A DNA stretch of 64,000 nt from Acidovorax sp. 106 (GCF_003663825.1 NZ_RCCC01000001.1:3232501-3296500), one strand, 5' to 3'. Shown: positions 52,488-62,765, counted from the first letter of the stretch. Notes: generated from the letters alone by a model not told the origin. Numbers and translations are program-made.

Positions 52488-53791
52488 GGTGTGGTGGTGA
52501 GAGGGAGTCGGGCCAGCCGCTCGGAAGCGGGTGGGTGGGAGTAGTAGAACTTCACGTAGATGGGGTCGGGCGTCAGTGTGGACGCATTGTCCTCATACAG
52601 CTTGAGCAACGCCGATGACAGGTCTGCCGCCTGTGTTTGCGATGCGGCATAGGCATCTGCCTGGAACTCGTGCTTGCGCGAGAGCTGTGAAAAGAGGGGA
52701 GAGATGAACTGGGTGAACACCGGTGTTGCCAGCATGAACAACAGCAGCGCCAACGCGTCGTTGGGCGCCGCTGTGCCATCGGCCTGCAGCCCCATGGACG
52801 GCAGCACCCCCAGCCCGGTGTAGAACCAGGCTTGGGTGGACAGCCAGCCCAGCAGGGCGAAGCCCACCAGGCTGAAGGCGAACAGGCTCACGATGCGCTG
52901 CACGATGTGGCGGTGCTTGAAGTGGCCCAGCTCATGCGCGAGTACGGCCTCAACTTCGCCGGGGGTGAGCTGTCGCAGCAGGGTGTCGTAAAACACCACC
53001 CGCTTGGCTGCGCCGAAGCCCGTGAAGTACGCATTGGCGTGGGCACTGCGGCGGCTGCCATCCATGACAAAAAGCCCCTTGGCTGCAAAGCCGCAGCGCC
53101 GCATCAGCTCAGATACGCGCTGCTTCAGGGCGTCGTCTTCCAGGGGCTTGAACTGGTTGAACAGCGGTGCAATGAATGTGGGAAAAATCACCATGAGCAG
53201 CAGATTGAAACCTATCCACACCCCCCAGGCCCAAGCCCACCAGTAGGCACCTGCCTGGCCCATCAGCCACAAAATAGCTGCGGCAATCGGCAGTCCAATG
53301 GCAGCACCCAGTAGTGTGGATTTGCACAGATCGACCAGCCAAAGCTTGGCGGTCACATGGTTGAACCCAAACCGCTTTTCTTGCACGAAGGTTTTGTACA
53401 GCGATAGCGGCAGATCGATCAGCCCGCTGATGAGCACAAAGGCCGCCAGCAGCGCCAGTTGTTGCAACATGCCGCTCCCCAGCCACTGCAGCAGGGCTTG
53501 GTTGAGCAGGCTCAGTCCGCCCAGCAAGGTCCAGCCCAACAGCACGGCCGTGCCCAAGGCCAGCTCTAGCAACTCCAGGCGTGTCTTTGACAACGTGTAA
53601 TCAGCGGCTTTCTGGTGGGCCGCCAGGCCAATGCGCGCGGCGAAGGCCTGTGGTACGGCGCTGCGGTGTCGCGCCACGTGGCGGATTTGCCTGGATGCAA
53701 GCCACAGCTTGAGGAGCATGCCCGCACTGACGGCCAGGGCAAATAGCAGGGTCAGAAGCAGGGAGGGGGAGGGGGTGTCGAGGGCTGCCAT
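52484..53791 (-). CDS. M48-family membrane metallopeptidase (Ste24/CAAX-protease type)
   Basis: 435 residues from the ATG at 53791. Six or seven membrane helices. Zinc site H286-E-L-G-H290 in [12 protein letters not shown]; upstream [26 protein letters not shown] and downstream [13 protein letters not shown] (third ligand) are typical of Ste24-type M48A enzymes. Substrates in bacteria are unknown. Coupled to phhB by overlapping start and stop. A stretch at 53269-53300 weakly resembles the dispersed palindrome. Confidence 0.9.
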   Translation of the reverse strand: MAALDTPSPSLLLTLLFALAVSAGMLLKLWLASRQIRHVARHRSAVPQAFAARIGLAAHQKAADYTLSKTRLELLELALGTAVLLGWTLLGGLSLLNQALLQWLGSGMLQQLALLAAFVLISGLIDLPLSLYKTFVQEKRFGFNHVTAKLWLVDLCKSTLLGAAIGLPIAAAILWLMGQAGAYWWAWAWGVWIGFNLLLMVIFPTFIAPLFNQFKPLEDDALKQRVSELMRRCGFAAKGLFVMDGSRRSAHANAYFTGFGAAKRVVFYDTLLRQLTPGEVEAVLAHELGHFKHRHIVQRIVSLFAFSLVGFALLGWLSTQAWFYTGLGVLPSMGLQADGTAAPNDALALLLFMLATPVFTQFISPLFSQLSRKHEFQADAYAASQTQAADLSSALLKLYEDNASTLTPDPIYVKFYYSHPPASERLARLPLTTTP

Positions 53792-53828
53792 GTGCGGCGA
53801 GTTTAGGCCATCGGCGACAATGCGGCCC

Positions 53829-54407
53829 ATGTCAGAAGCTAACACCCCTATCCCCGCCGCGCTCTCCAAATCAGACCAAAATCTGGTCTGGCTGGACTGT
53901 GAGATGACCGGCCTGGACCCTGAAAACGACCGATTGCTGGAAATTGCCGTGGTGGTCACTGGCCCCAATTTGGAGCCGCGCATTGAAGGCCCGGTGATTG
54001 TGATCCACCAGTCTGATGAGCAACTGGGCAAGATGGATGCCTGGAACCGTGGCACGCATGGCCGCAGTGGCCTGACCGACAAAGTCAAGGCGTCCCAGGT
54101 GACGGAGGCCCAGGCTGAGGAAGAAATTCTTGCGTTCTTGAGCAAATACGTGCCCAAGGGTGTGGCCCCGATGTGTGGCAACAGCATTGGGCAAGACCGC
54201 CGTTTCCTCGTCCGCTACATGCCCAAGCTGGAGCGCTTTTTTCACTATCGCAACGTGGATGTGAGCACCCTCAAGGAACTGGCCAAGCGCTGGAAGCCCG
54301 AGGCTTACAGCAGCTTTAAGAAAGCGCAAAAGCACACGGCACTGGCGGATGTGCATGAATCGATCGAAGAGCTGGCCCACTACCGTACCCATTTGCTTTC
54401 GGTGTGA
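53829..54407 (+). CDS. orn: Oligoribonuclease
   Basis: 192 residues from the ATG at 53829 (another ATG is at 53820). DEDDh exonuclease: D23 and E25 in [21 protein letters not shown] and [18 protein letters not shown]. Degrades 2-5-nt RNAs, including pGpG from c-di-GMP breakdown. The start is 37 bp from that of the divergent M48 gene. Confidence 0.95.
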   Translation: MSEANTPIPAALSKSDQNLVWLDCEMTGLDPENDRLLEIAVVVTGPNLEPRIEGPVIVIHQSDEQLGKMDAWNRGTHGRSGLTDKVKASQVTEAQAEEEILAFLSKYVPKGVAPMCGNSIGQDRRFLVRYMPKLERFFHYRNVDVSTLKELAKRWKPEAYSSFKKAQKHTALADVHESIEELAHYRTHLLSV

Positions 54408-54732
54408 TGGCAAGCCTGTCGGATGAATGGCAATGCCTCGCGATTCGCATGGACTCCTGGGGTGATTGCAGGTAATTTGCCTTTCCCCTATTGCGGGAAA
54501 ACCCGCAACCATGCAATAATTGATGGCTGCGCAGTTTTCTGACGCAGATTGTGCATCTCCCCTCACACACTGGGCTTGCAAGCCCGTTGCAAATTGCAAC
54601 GCGAGCTTTGCGATCTTTGCCCACCCGCCTCGGGTATAGCCAAGGCAGGTTTCGTTTGATGGTTGATGTTTTTTAACCATTGACGGAACCACCGCTGGCG
54701 CCTGCCAGCGGCTGGCTTCGTGTGAGAAAAAT
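54408..54732 (+). other. 325-bp region before the DEAD-box helicase gene
   Basis: No plausible gene. It could be a long 5' leader as found for cold-induced RNA helicase genes. GCGGGAAAACCCGC is a small perfect hairpin (about 54498-54511), and TGCAATAAT just after may include a -10 box. No strong ribosome binding site precedes the ATG at 54733. Confidence 0.4.
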
Positions 54733-56586
54733 ATGACCGACACTTTGCAAGTGCAGGGCGAATTCGCGCCTGCTGAATCTTCTTTTGCCGCTGACATTTT
54801 GGCTGGTACTGCCGTGGCCGATGCGCCTGTGGATGCCGTCACTGCCGAGCCCAATGGCTTCGTCGAACTGGGTCTGGCGCCTGAGCTTGTGCAGGCCGTG
54901 GCTGACTTGGGCTACACCCAGCCCACCAGCGTGCAGCGCAAGGCCATCCCTCTGGCCATGGGCAGCGATGCTTCCAAGTTCATTGACCTGATGGTCTCCA
55001 GCCAGACCGGTAGCGGCAAGACCGCAGCTTTCCTGCTGCCTGTGCTGCACACGCTGATCAACCAGCAGGCAGCGGCAGAAGCCGAGGAACGTGCTGCTTT
55101 CGAGCGCGCCGTGGCCGAAGCTGCTGAGCGCGGCGAGCCTGCTCCCAAGCGCGCCAAGCGCAAGGATCCCACCAGCTCGCGCAATTTCAAGGCCGCCACC
55201 CCTGGCGCCCTGATCCTGTGCCCCACGCGTGAACTGGCCCAGCAGGTGGCACACGACGCCATCGACCTGGTCAAGCACTGCCGTGGCCTGCGCGTAGCCA
55301 ACGTGGTGGGCGGCATGCCCTACCAGTTGCAGATCGCCAAGCTGCAGAACGCTGACCTCGTGGTCGCCACCCCTGGCCGTCTGCTGGACCTGCAGCGCTC
55401 GATGCAAATCAAGCTCGACAAGGTGCAGTTTTTGGTGGTGGATGAGGCTGACCGCATGTTGGACCTGGGCTTCTCGGACGATCTGGCCGAGTTGAACCAG
55501 CTCACGGCCCAGCGCAAGCAGACCATGATGTTCAGCGCCACCTTCGCGCCGCGCATCCAGCAGCTGGCCATGCGTGTGATGCACGACGGTGGTTCGTCGG
55601 TGCAAAAGGTGACCATTGATTCGCCGCAAGAGAAGCACACCAACATCAAGCAGATGCTGTACTGGGCTGACAACGCACAGCACAAGCGCAAGCTGCTGGA
55701 TCACTGGCTGCGCGACACATCGATCAATCAGGCCATTGTTTTTGCGAGCACCCAGGTGGAATGTGATGGCCTGGCCAACGACCTGCAGCAAGACGGCTTC
55801 TCGGCCGTGGCCCTGCACGGTGCCCTGAGCCAAGGCTTGCGTAACCGCCGTCTGATGGCGCTGCGCAGTGGTCAAGTGCAGATCCTGGTGGCCACCGATG
55901 TGGCGGCGCGTGGTATTGATGTGCCTACCATCACCCACGTGTTCAATTTCGGCTTGCCCATGAAGGCTGAGGATTACACCCACCGCATTGGCCGTACGGG
56001 CCGTGCGGGGCGTGATGGTCTGGCTGTCACGTTTGCTGAGTTTCGTGACCGCCGCAAGATTTTCGACATTGAGAGCTACAGCCGTCAGCAATTCAAGTCG
56101 GAAGTGATTCCTGGTCTGGAGCCTGCTCAGCGCGCTCCTCAAGCACCCCGTGGCGACTTCGGTGGCCGTGGCCGTTCGGGCGGTTTTGAAGGCCGCGATA
56201 ACCAGTCCCGTGACCGCCGTTTTGGTGGTCCAGCACGCGGCGGCAATGATCGTGGTGGAAACGACCGTGGTGGTTTCGGCGGCGGCTTTGGTGGCGGTTT
56301 TGCTGGTCGTGGTGCTCCTGCGCCCCGTGGTGGCGATGGTTTTGCCCCTCGCGAAGACCGTGGCTTCGCTCCGCGCCGTGATGGTGAGGGCTATGGCCGC
56401 AAGCCTGGCTTTGGTGACAATGCCCCGCGTGGTGGTGGCTTTGCCCCCCGAGGCGACATGGGCGCTCCCCGTGGGGGTGATCGTGGGGACTTCGCTCCAC
56501 GCAAGCCCGCTTTCGCCAAGCCTGCTGGTGGCAAGCCGTTTGCGCCCCACGATGCACGCAAGCGCCCTGCTCGCCCTGCGCGTTGA
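54733..56586 (+). CDS. DEAD-box RNA helicase with RGG-rich tail
   Basis: 617 residues. Q motif FVELGLAPELVQAVADLGYTQPTSVQ, motif I SSQTGSGKT, Ia PTRELAQQ, II VVDEADRMLD (DEAD), III SAT, and C-domain RGIDVPTITHVFNFGLP and HRIGRTGRAG. An Ala/Glu-rich insertion of about 45 residues lies between motifs I and Ia (about 115-160). The last 150 residues are RGG/FAPR repeats (about 465-617) that would bind RNA loosely. Closest to the RhlE/DbpA-type cold-shock helicases of beta-proteobacteria; a role in RNA decay or ribosome assembly is inferred. Confidence 0.92.
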   Translation: MTDTLQVQGEFAPAESSFAADILAGTAVADAPVDAVTAEPNGFVELGLAPELVQAVADLGYTQPTSVQRKAIPLAMGSDASKFIDLMVSSQTGSGKTAAFLLPVLHTLINQQAAAEAEERAAFERAVAEAAERGEPAPKRAKRKDPTSSRNFKAATPGALILCPTRELAQQVAHDAIDLVKHCRGLRVANVVGGMPYQLQIAKLQNADLVVATPGRLLDLQRSMQIKLDKVQFLVVDEADRMLDLGFSDDLAELNQLTAQRKQTMMFSATFAPRIQQLAMRVMHDGGSSVQKVTIDSPQEKHTNIKQMLYWADNAQHKRKLLDHWLRDTSINQAIVFASTQVECDGLANDLQQDGFSAVALHGALSQGLRNRRLMALRSGQVQILVATDVAARGIDVPTITHVFNFGLPMKAEDYTHRIGRTGRAGRDGLAVTFAEFRDRRKIFDIESYSRQQFKSEVIPGLEPAQRAPQAPRGDFGGRGRSGGFEGRDNQSRDRRFGGPARGGNDRGGNDRGGFGGGFGGGFAGRGAPAPRGGDGFAPREDRGFAPRRDGEGYGRKPGFGDNAPRGGGFAPRGDMGAPRGGDRGDFAPRKPAFAKPAGGKPFAPHDARKRPARPAR

Positions 56587-56629
56587 TTTTTTGTAGCCCA
56601 GGCATTGGTCCTGGGTTGCTTTGGGTCAA

Positions 56630-56665
56630 AGGCCGCCTCTCGCAAGAGAGGCGGCCTTTTTTTCA
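56630..56665 (+). terminator. Terminator after the helicase gene
   Basis: AGGCCGCCTCTC-GCAA-GAGAGGCGGCCT then TTTTTC: perfect 12-bp stem with GNRA-like loop. Confidence 0.95.
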
Positions 56666-56750
56666 TGGCCCCCGCAATCACAAGCTGCACCAGCCTGTGC
56701 CTGCATGATGGGCGTGGCCCCTCACATAATGGGGGCAGAAAGGAATCCTT

Positions 56751-58211
56751 GTGTTGCCCACCGACTCTTCTGATGCTGCTTTCGAGCACATGTTCAATCT
56801 GGCGCCTGTCTCGCTGTGGTTGGAGGATTACAGTGCCTTGAAGGCGCTGTTTGAGCGCTGGCGTGTTGAGGGGGTGGAGGACTTGCAAGCCCACTTGCAG
56901 TCTGATCCGTTGCTGCTCTCGCAGTGCAGTGCGTCTCTCAAGGTGCTGCGTGTGAACCAGCGCACGCTGGACTTGTTCTCGGCTGCCAGCCAGTCGGAGT
57001 TGCTGGGCCAGCTTGCCCAGGTGTTCAGGGATGATATGCACGCCGCCATGGTGCGCGAAATGGTCCAGATGTGGGAGGGGCGGCTGGAGTTCACCAATGA
57101 GACTGTGAATTACGCCCTGGATGGTCGGCGGCTTGATGTCCGCATCAGCGTCCGTGTCTTGCCGGGCCACGAGGCGGATTGGGGGCGGGTCTTGGTCTCC
57201 CTGGAGGACATCACACAGCAGGTGCAGGGGGCTGCCCGCCTGCGGCGCAGCGAGCAGTACGCGCGGGATTTGTTCGAGTATTCGCCTGTCTCTTTGTGGG
57301 TGGAGGACTTCAGCGCCATCAAGTTGTTGCTGGAGGGGGTGCGTGCTCAGGGTATTGTCGATTTCAAAACCTTCTTGAAGGTGCACCCGGAGTTTGTTTC
57401 GCGGTGCATGCAAGAAATCCGCGTGATCGATGTGAACCAGCAGACGCTGCAGATGTTTGGTGCCACCTCCAAAGAGCATTTGCTCAACAACATCGGCCGT
57501 GTTTTTCGGGGGGAGATGCAAGAGTCCTTTGCGGAGCAGTTGCATGACCTGTGGGATGGCAAGACGGTTCAGCAGCGCGAGGTCACCAACTATTCCCTGT
57601 CGGGGGATGCGGTGCACATCCACATGCAGTTCTCTGTGCTGGGCAGCCACCTGGATGATTGGAGTCTGGTGTTGCTGTCGTTGGTGGACATTACCGCGCG
57701 CAAGAAGGCAGAGGCCTACTTGGAATATCTGGGCAAGCACGATGTCCTCACCCAGCTGCGCAACCGTGCGTTTTATGCGGAAGAGCTCAACCGCCTGACC
57801 CGCAAAGGGCCATGGCCTTTTTCAGTGATCGCCATTGATTTGAATGGTCTCAAGGCCATCAACGATGAGCAGGGGCATGCCGCAGGCGATGCCATGTTGC
57901 GCCGTGCGGGCGAGGTACTGGCCAAGGCGGTGGATGCTCCCGCCTGTGCTGCCAGGGTGGGTGGAGATGAGTTTGCGGTATTGCTGCCGGGATTGGACGA
58001 GCGCGCGGCCCAGGTCGTGCGTGAGCGCATCCAGTCGTTGATTGAGCTGAACAACCAGTTTTACTCAGGCCAGCCTTTGGGCTTCGCCATAGGCATTGCC
58101 TGTTGTCAGTCGGGGGAGGGGGTTGAGGCAGCTTTACACAAGGCCGACCAGGCCATGTACGAGGAAAAGAGGCGCTACTACCAGCAGATTGGTGCAGAGC
58201 GCAGGCGCTAG
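56751..58211 (+). CDS. PAS-PAS-GGDEF diguanylate cyclase
   Basis: 486 residues from a GTG with AAAGGAA upstream. Two similar PAS domains in tandem (about 10-155 and 165-320): both have (A/S)PVSLW(L/V)ED(Y/F)SA and VNQ-TL, so the second is a duplicate of the first. Then GGDEF (about 325-486) with active RVGGDEFAVLLPG and no RxxD inhibitory site five residues before it, so product inhibition should be weak. No membrane helix: a cytosolic sensor. The input signal is unknown. Its stop TAG and that of the convergent transporter share CTAG. Confidence 0.9.
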   Translation: MLPTDSSDAAFEHMFNLAPVSLWLEDYSALKALFERWRVEGVEDLQAHLQSDPLLLSQCSASLKVLRVNQRTLDLFSAASQSELLGQLAQVFRDDMHAAMVREMVQMWEGRLEFTNETVNYALDGRRLDVRISVRVLPGHEADWGRVLVSLEDITQQVQGAARLRRSEQYARDLFEYSPVSLWVEDFSAIKLLLEGVRAQGIVDFKTFLKVHPEFVSRCMQEIRVIDVNQQTLQMFGATSKEHLLNNIGRVFRGEMQESFAEQLHDLWDGKTVQQREVTNYSLSGDAVHIHMQFSVLGSHLDDWSLVLLSLVDITARKKAEAYLEYLGKHDVLTQLRNRAFYAEELNRLTRKGPWPFSVIAIDLNGLKAINDEQGHAAGDAMLRRAGEVLAKAVDAPACAARVGGDEFAVLLPGLDERAAQVVRERIQSLIELNNQFYSGQPLGFAIGIACCQSGEGVEAALHKADQAMYEEKRRYYQQIGAERRR

Positions 58212-59473
58212 GACTTTTCTGCTGGGGTTGGTGTGAGGGTTGGTGGATGGCTGGCTTGGGCTCCGATCTCAGGCCATCGGTGGTGCAAATAAATCCAAGC
58301 CACGAGCCCGATGCCCAGCATCGACAAGGATGCCAGGGCCAGGCCTTGCGTGGAGTGCATGACCATCGGAGAAATCACGCCCGCGACAATTCCGTTGGCG
58401 GTGGAGCCGACGAAGGCTTGCAATGACGACGCCATGCCTCTGCGTTCGGGCACTAGGTCCAGCACCAGCAGGGTGACCACGGGCACCATGAGGGCCCAGC
58501 CGAAGGCAAAAATGGCGATGGGAAGCAGTGCCCAGGCGGGGTGGGGTGGGATCAGAAAATTCAGCGCAACATTCACGATGCCCACGCTGAACATGATGAC
58601 GAACCCGTGCCTGATCTGGCGCTTGGGGGCAATGCGCCCAGCCAGTCGTCCGCTGAGCCATGCGCCGCCCATGATGCCGGAGATGGTCAGCACAAAGAAC
58701 CAGAAAAACTGCGTGGGCGCGAGTTGCAAGTGCTCACCCAAAAAAGCGGGGGCTGAGAGCACGTACAAAAACATGCCGTTGAACGGAATGCCGCTGGCAA
58801 AGGCCAGCAGTACAAACTTGGGGCTGGCACCCAATGCCCAATACCCGCGCATCAGGTGTTGCACATTGAACGGCTGGCGGTGTTGGTGGGCCAGCGTTTC
58901 GGGCAGCAGCCTGAAGTTGGTGATCCACAGGGTAGCCCCCACCAGGGTTAGGAACCAGAAAATGCTTTGCCAACCCGTGTGCACAAACAGCCAGCCGCCC
59001 ACAATGGGTGCGATGGCGGGGGCCACCCCAAAGTAGATGGTGACCTGGCTCATCACCTGCTGGGCTTGTGCGGGTGGGAACATGTCGCGGATAACGGCGC
59101 GAGATACCACGATGCCCGCCCCTGTAGACAGTCCTTGTACTGCGCGGAAAAAAACCAGCTGTCCAATGTTTTGCGACAGTGCGCACCCGGCGGACGCCAG
59201 AGTGAACAGTGCAATGCCCCATAGCACCACCGGCCTGCGTCCGAAGCTGTCTGCCAGCGCGCCATGGAACAGGTTCATGAATGCGAAGCCGAACAGGTAG
59301 GCTGACAGCGTTTGCTGCATTTGGATGGGGGTGGCCCCCAGCGCTGTGGCAATGCCTGAAAATGCAGGAATGTAGGTGTCAATGGAGAAGGGTCCCAGCA
59401 TGCCCAGGATGGCGAGGAGAACGGCCAGTGCCCATTTGGGGCCAGTCCAGAGCGTGTCGGCTTGTGGGTTCAT
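58208..59473 (-). CDS. Multidrug MFS transporter, Bcr/CflA family
   Basis: 421 residues from the ATG at 59473; upstream starts add a tail that is not hydrophobic. Twelve membrane helices. LGPFSIDTYIPAFSGIATALGATPIQMQQTLSAYLFGFA, GALADSFGRRPVVLWGI (motif A) and AVQGLSTGAGIVVSRAVIRDMF (motif of Bcr/CflA) are diagnostic. Exports drugs such as bicyclomycin or chloramphenicol in relatives. Convergent with, and overlapping by 4 bp, the GGDEF gene. Confidence 0.92.
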   Translation of the reverse strand: MNPQADTLWTGPKWALAVLLAILGMLGPFSIDTYIPAFSGIATALGATPIQMQQTLSAYLFGFAFMNLFHGALADSFGRRPVVLWGIALFTLASAGCALSQNIGQLVFFRAVQGLSTGAGIVVSRAVIRDMFPPAQAQQVMSQVTIYFGVAPAIAPIVGGWLFVHTGWQSIFWFLTLVGATLWITNFRLLPETLAHQHRQPFNVQHLMRGYWALGASPKFVLLAFASGIPFNGMFLYVLSAPAFLGEHLQLAPTQFFWFFVLTISGIMGGAWLSGRLAGRIAPKRQIRHGFVIMFSVGIVNVALNFLIPPHPAWALLPIAIFAFGWALMVPVVTLLVLDLVPERRGMASSLQAFVGSTANGIVAGVISPMVMHSTQGLALASLSMLGIGLVAWIYLHHRWPEIGAQASHPPTLTPTPAEKS

Positions 59474-59525
59474 TGCCTGCGTGGATGTTGGAGGGCGCAG
59501 AAAGGGATTTTGCGTGCGCAAAAGC

Positions 59526-59561
59526 AAAAAGCCGAAACTACGATGTAGCTTCGGCTTTTTT
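59526..59561. terminator. Terminator between tRNA-Lys and the MFS gene
   Basis: AAAAAGCCGAA and TTCGGCTTTTT with an inner CTAC/GTAG stem. A- and T-runs on both sides. On the minus strand it ends the tRNA-Lys transcript, which lies just upstream of the MFS gene. Confidence 0.85.
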
Positions 59562-59577
59562 GCCTTGCGGCTTTGTT

Positions 59578-59653
59578 TGGTGGGTCCTGAGTGACTCGAA
59601 CACTCGACCTACGGATTAAGAGTCCGCTGCTCTACCAACTGAGCTAAGAACCC
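59578..59653 (-). tRNA. tRNA-Lys (anticodon CTT)
   Basis: 76 nt including an encoded CCA. Minus strand begins GGGTTCTTAGCTCAGTTGG. Acceptor pair GGGTTCT/AGGACCC, D-arm with AGCTCAGTTGGTAGAGC, anticodon loop CTCTTAA between GCGGA and TCCGT, T-arm with GTTCGAGTC. Anticodon CTT reads AAG lysine codons. Confidence 0.97.
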
Positions 59654-59733
59654 AAACTTTTTATTTGTCTGCATCGCTGCAGAGACTCGTATTATGCACT
59701 ACTTTTTAGGCACTTTGCAAATCAGGTCAAAAA

Positions 59734-60618
59734 TTATTGCATCGCGTTGCGGCTGGCCAGCTCTACAAACAGTCCGCTGTGGTCCAGTTCGCCCAGGCCG
59801 TGCTCCACGCCGTCGGCGTAGAGGGCTTCAAACAACGCGGTGACGGGAGCATCGAACCCAATCTCTTGCGCTGTGGCCAGCGCGTTGCGCATGTCCTTGA
59901 GTTGCACGGCCATGCGGCCTTTGGGGGCGAAGTCGCGCTCGACCATGCGCTGCCCATGCAACTGTAGGATGCGGCTGTCGGCAAAGCCGCCTTGGATGGC
60001 TTCCCGCACCTTGGCCATGTCGGCGCCGCCTTTGGCGGCAAACAGCAGGGCCTCGGCCACGGCGCCAATGGTGATGCCCACAATCATCTGGTTGGCCAGC
60101 TTGGCCAGTTGCCCACTGCCGTGAGGGCCCACATGGGTTGCGCGGCCCAGCGCGGCAAACACAGGCTGTGCGCGCGCAAAGTCTTCGGGGCGCCCGCCTG
60201 CCATGATGGCCAGCGTGCCGTTTTCGGCACCTACGGTGCCTCCAGAGACTGGCGCGTCCAGGTGGGACAGCCCCATTTCATCGAGCCGGGCGGCATGGTC
60301 GCGGGCCTCGCGGGGCTGGATGGATGCCATGTCGATCAACAGCGCGCCAGGGCGCATGGCCTGCGCCGTGCCCTGCTCAAACAGCACTTGCTCGACCACC
60401 GAGCCGTTTTCCAGCAGGCTCACTACCATGTCCGCGCCTTGCACGGCCTCTGCCGCTGTGGTGTGCACCGCAATACCCAGGGCTGCCAGCGGCTCTGCCT
60501 TCGCGCGGGTGCGGTTCCAGGCGTGCACCTGGTGTCCTGCCTGGTGCAGGCGGCGGGCGATGGGGTCACCCATGTTGCCAATGCCCAAAACGGCGATGCG
60601 GAGCGAAGGAAGGGTCAT
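59734..60618 (-). CDS. NAD(P)-dependent beta-hydroxyacid dehydrogenase
   Basis: 294 residues from the ATG at 60618. IAVLGIGNMGDPIARRL (GxGxMGxP), substrate loop SHLDAPVSGGTVGAENGTLAIMAGG, and catalytic GSGQLAKLANQMIVG with Lys. Belongs to the 3-hydroxyisobutyrate/tartronate-semialdehyde reductase family (MmsB/GarR/GlxR); which substrate cannot be told. It diverges from the arylformamidase-like gene. GGAAGG lies upstream. Confidence 0.88.
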   Translation of the reverse strand: MTLPSLRIAVLGIGNMGDPIARRLHQAGHQVHAWNRTRAKAEPLAALGIAVHTTAAEAVQGADMVVSLLENGSVVEQVLFEQGTAQAMRPGALLIDMASIQPREARDHAARLDEMGLSHLDAPVSGGTVGAENGTLAIMAGGRPEDFARAQPVFAALGRATHVGPHGSGQLAKLANQMIVGITIGAVAEALLFAAKGGADMAKVREAIQGGFADSRILQLHGQRMVERDFAPKGRMAVQLKDMRNALATAQEIGFDAPVTALFEALYADGVEHGLGELDHSGLFVELASRNAMQ

Positions 60619-60748
60619 GGTTGTGATCTCGCGCGGAGTTGTCTCTGCACGCATGATGTTCCGTTTTGGTGCGTTCAGCCTGTCACGTAGCTTGCAGCTT
60701 TGGGGCATTGGCAAGATGATGGAGCCTGTTTTGAAGGAGCCATACGCT

Positions 60749-61630
60749 ATGTCCCTCCCGTTGCATGACCCCGCCTGGCTAGAGCGCATGTACAACAACC
60801 GCGCCTTGGTGCCTGACCACATGGATTACCTGCAGCGCTGGGCGCAGGATTCGGCGCAAGTGCGTGCCAACGTGCCCTGTGTTTTGGACGTGGCTTTTGG
60901 CGCAGAGGCTGGCGAGACGCTGGACGTCTTTCCGTCAGTACGCCCCGGCGCCGCGGGGGCGCCTGTGCTGGTGTTTATCCACGGCGGCTACTGGCGCTCG
61001 CTGGATAAATCGGACCATTCCTTCATCGCGCCCCCCTTTACGCAAGAGGGTTGCTGCGTCGTGGTCGTCAATTACGCGCTGTGCCCCGGTACCCCAGAGT
61101 CTCCGGTCACCGTCCCTCATATCGGCAGGCAGATGGAAGCCGCTTTGGCCTGGGTGTGGCGCAACATTGCGCAGCATGGGGGCGACCCGCAGCGGATCAC
61201 CGTGGCAGGGCACTCGGCGGGTGGGCAACTGGCCGCTTTGCTGCTCACCAGTGTGTGGTCACTCATTGGCAATGGCTTGCCAGATGGCCTGGTGCGCAAG
61301 GTGCTTTCCATCTCGGGTGTGCACGATTTGGAGCCCGTGATGTACACCCCGTTTTTGCAGCAAACCCTGCACTTGACCGAGCAGCAGGTGCTGCAGGCCA
61401 GCCCTGCGCGCTTGCAGGCCCCGGCGCAGGGCTTGCTTTACAGCGTGGCGGGCGGTGACGAGAGCGAAGAGTTTGCCCGCCAAGCCCGTTTGATTCAGGA
61501 GGCCTGGGGCACGCACATCGTGCCGCGCTGCCAGATCCTGCCGGGGCTGCACCACTTCAGTATTGTGGACGCGCTGGCCAAGCCGGGGCATGACCTGCAC
61601 CACATGGCGCTGAACCTGCTGCGCGCGTGA
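60749..61630 (+). CDS. Alpha/beta-hydrolase, arylformamidase-like
   Basis: 293 residues from the ATG at 60749 with AAGGAG upstream. HGGYWRSLDKSDHSFIAPPF at the oxyanion site and nucleophile GHSAGGQLAALLL; the catalytic His is probably in LHHFSIVD near the end. HGGYW and the whole outline match the kynurenine formamidase group (AFMID type). It may hydrolyse N-formylkynurenine, but no other kyn gene is near; a general carboxylesterase role remains possible. Confidence 0.82.
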   Translation: MSLPLHDPAWLERMYNNRALVPDHMDYLQRWAQDSAQVRANVPCVLDVAFGAEAGETLDVFPSVRPGAAGAPVLVFIHGGYWRSLDKSDHSFIAPPFTQEGCCVVVVNYALCPGTPESPVTVPHIGRQMEAALAWVWRNIAQHGGDPQRITVAGHSAGGQLAALLLTSVWSLIGNGLPDGLVRKVLSISGVHDLEPVMYTPFLQQTLHLTEQQVLQASPARLQAPAQGLLYSVAGGDESEEFARQARLIQEAWGTHIVPRCQILPGLHHFSIVDALAKPGHDLHHMALNLLRA

Positions 61631-61787
61631 AGCAGGGGCCACTTCTTGCGGCGTTGCACGCCTTTTCCCTTTTCGTGCGCTGAGCCCGGATGAGGGATGC
61701 CGCCAGCGCGGCGGTCCTTGTGCAGCGGCTTGGCACGGGACCGCTACACGCGCCCTGGCGTAGCACAGGCCTCGGCACCTGTGGGCG

Positions 61788-62765
61788 CTACATCAGCAGG
61801 TGCTCGCCCGCGTTGTCACCGCCCAGAATCACGTAGTTCACCTTGCGCACGTCCATGAGCTTGGTGCCACCCGAGTAGCTGATGGAGCTTTGCACATCCT
61901 GCTCCATCTCGATCAGCGTGTCGGCCAGCTTGCCCTTGACGGGCTCCAGAATGCGCTTGCCTTCCACGTGCTTGTACTCGCCCTTGTTGAAGTCTGAGGC
62001 CGAGCCGTAGTACTCCTTGAACAGCTCACCATCCACCTCCACCGTCTTGCCGGGTGATTCTTCGTGGCCCGCAAACAGCGAGCCGATCATCACCATGCTG
62101 GCGCCAAAGCGGATGCTCTTGGCAATGTCGCCGTGGCTGCGGATGCCGCCGTCGGCAATGATGGGCTTGGTGGCCACACGAGCGCACCACTTCAGCGCCG
62201 ACAGCTGCCAGCCGCCCGTGCCAAACCCCGTCTTGAGCTTGGTAATGCACACCTTGCCCGGGCCCACGCCCACCTTGGTGGCGTCGGCGCCCCAGTTTTC
62301 CAGGTCGATGATGGCCTCGGGGGTCGCCACATTGCCTGCGATCACGAACGCCTTGGGCAGGTGCTGCTTGAGGTAACCAATCATGTTCTTCACGCTGTCG
62401 GCATGCCCGTGGGCAATGTCGATGGTGATGTACTCGGGCGTGATGCCTTGGGCCACCAACTGGTCCACCGTGTCGTAGTCGGGCTTTTTGACGCCCAGCG
62501 AAATCGACGCGTAGCAGCCCTTGGCGTGCATGTCTTTAACGAACTGCAGGTTGTCCAGGTCAAAGCGGTGCATCACGTAGAAGTAGCCGTTTTGCGCCAT
62601 CCAGGTGCAGATGGTTTCGTCCACCACCGTCTTCATGTTGGCAGGCACGACCGGCAGGCGAAAGCGGCGCCCGCCCAGCTCCACGCTGGCGTCGCACTCC
62701 GAGCGGCTTTCCACACGGCACTTGCGGGGCAGCAGCAAAACGTTGTCGTAGTCGAAGATTTCCAT
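61788..62765 (-). CDS. guaC: GMP reductase
   Basis: 325 residues from the ATG at 62765, which equals the length of the family reference. [18 protein letters not shown] start; [45 protein letters not shown] with the catalytic Cys; [36 protein letters not shown] binds the purine phosphate. Makes IMP from GMP with NADPH. Belongs to the longer bacterial (GuaC2-like) subgroup by the [13 protein letters not shown] segment. Confidence 0.92.
   Translation of the reverse strand: MEIFDYDNVLLLPRKCRVESRSECDASVELGGRRFRLPVVPANMKTVVDETICTWMAQNGYFYVMHRFDLDNLQFVKDMHAKGCYASISLGVKKPDYDTVDQLVAQGITPEYITIDIAHGHADSVKNMIGYLKQHLPKAFVIAGNVATPEAIIDLENWGADATKVGVGPGKVCITKLKTGFGTGGWQLSALKWCARVATKPIIADGGIRSHGDIAKSIRFGASMVMIGSLFAGHEESPGKTVEVDGELFKEYYGSASDFNKGEYKHVEGKRILEPVKGKLADTLIEMEQDVQSSISYSGGTKLMDVRKVNYVILGGDNAGEHLLM

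Noticed and set aside
61631..61787. Possible third MITE-like element before the end of guaC
   Set aside because: Has GC-rich dyads but no terminal inverted repeats and no match to the shared core of the other two elements.
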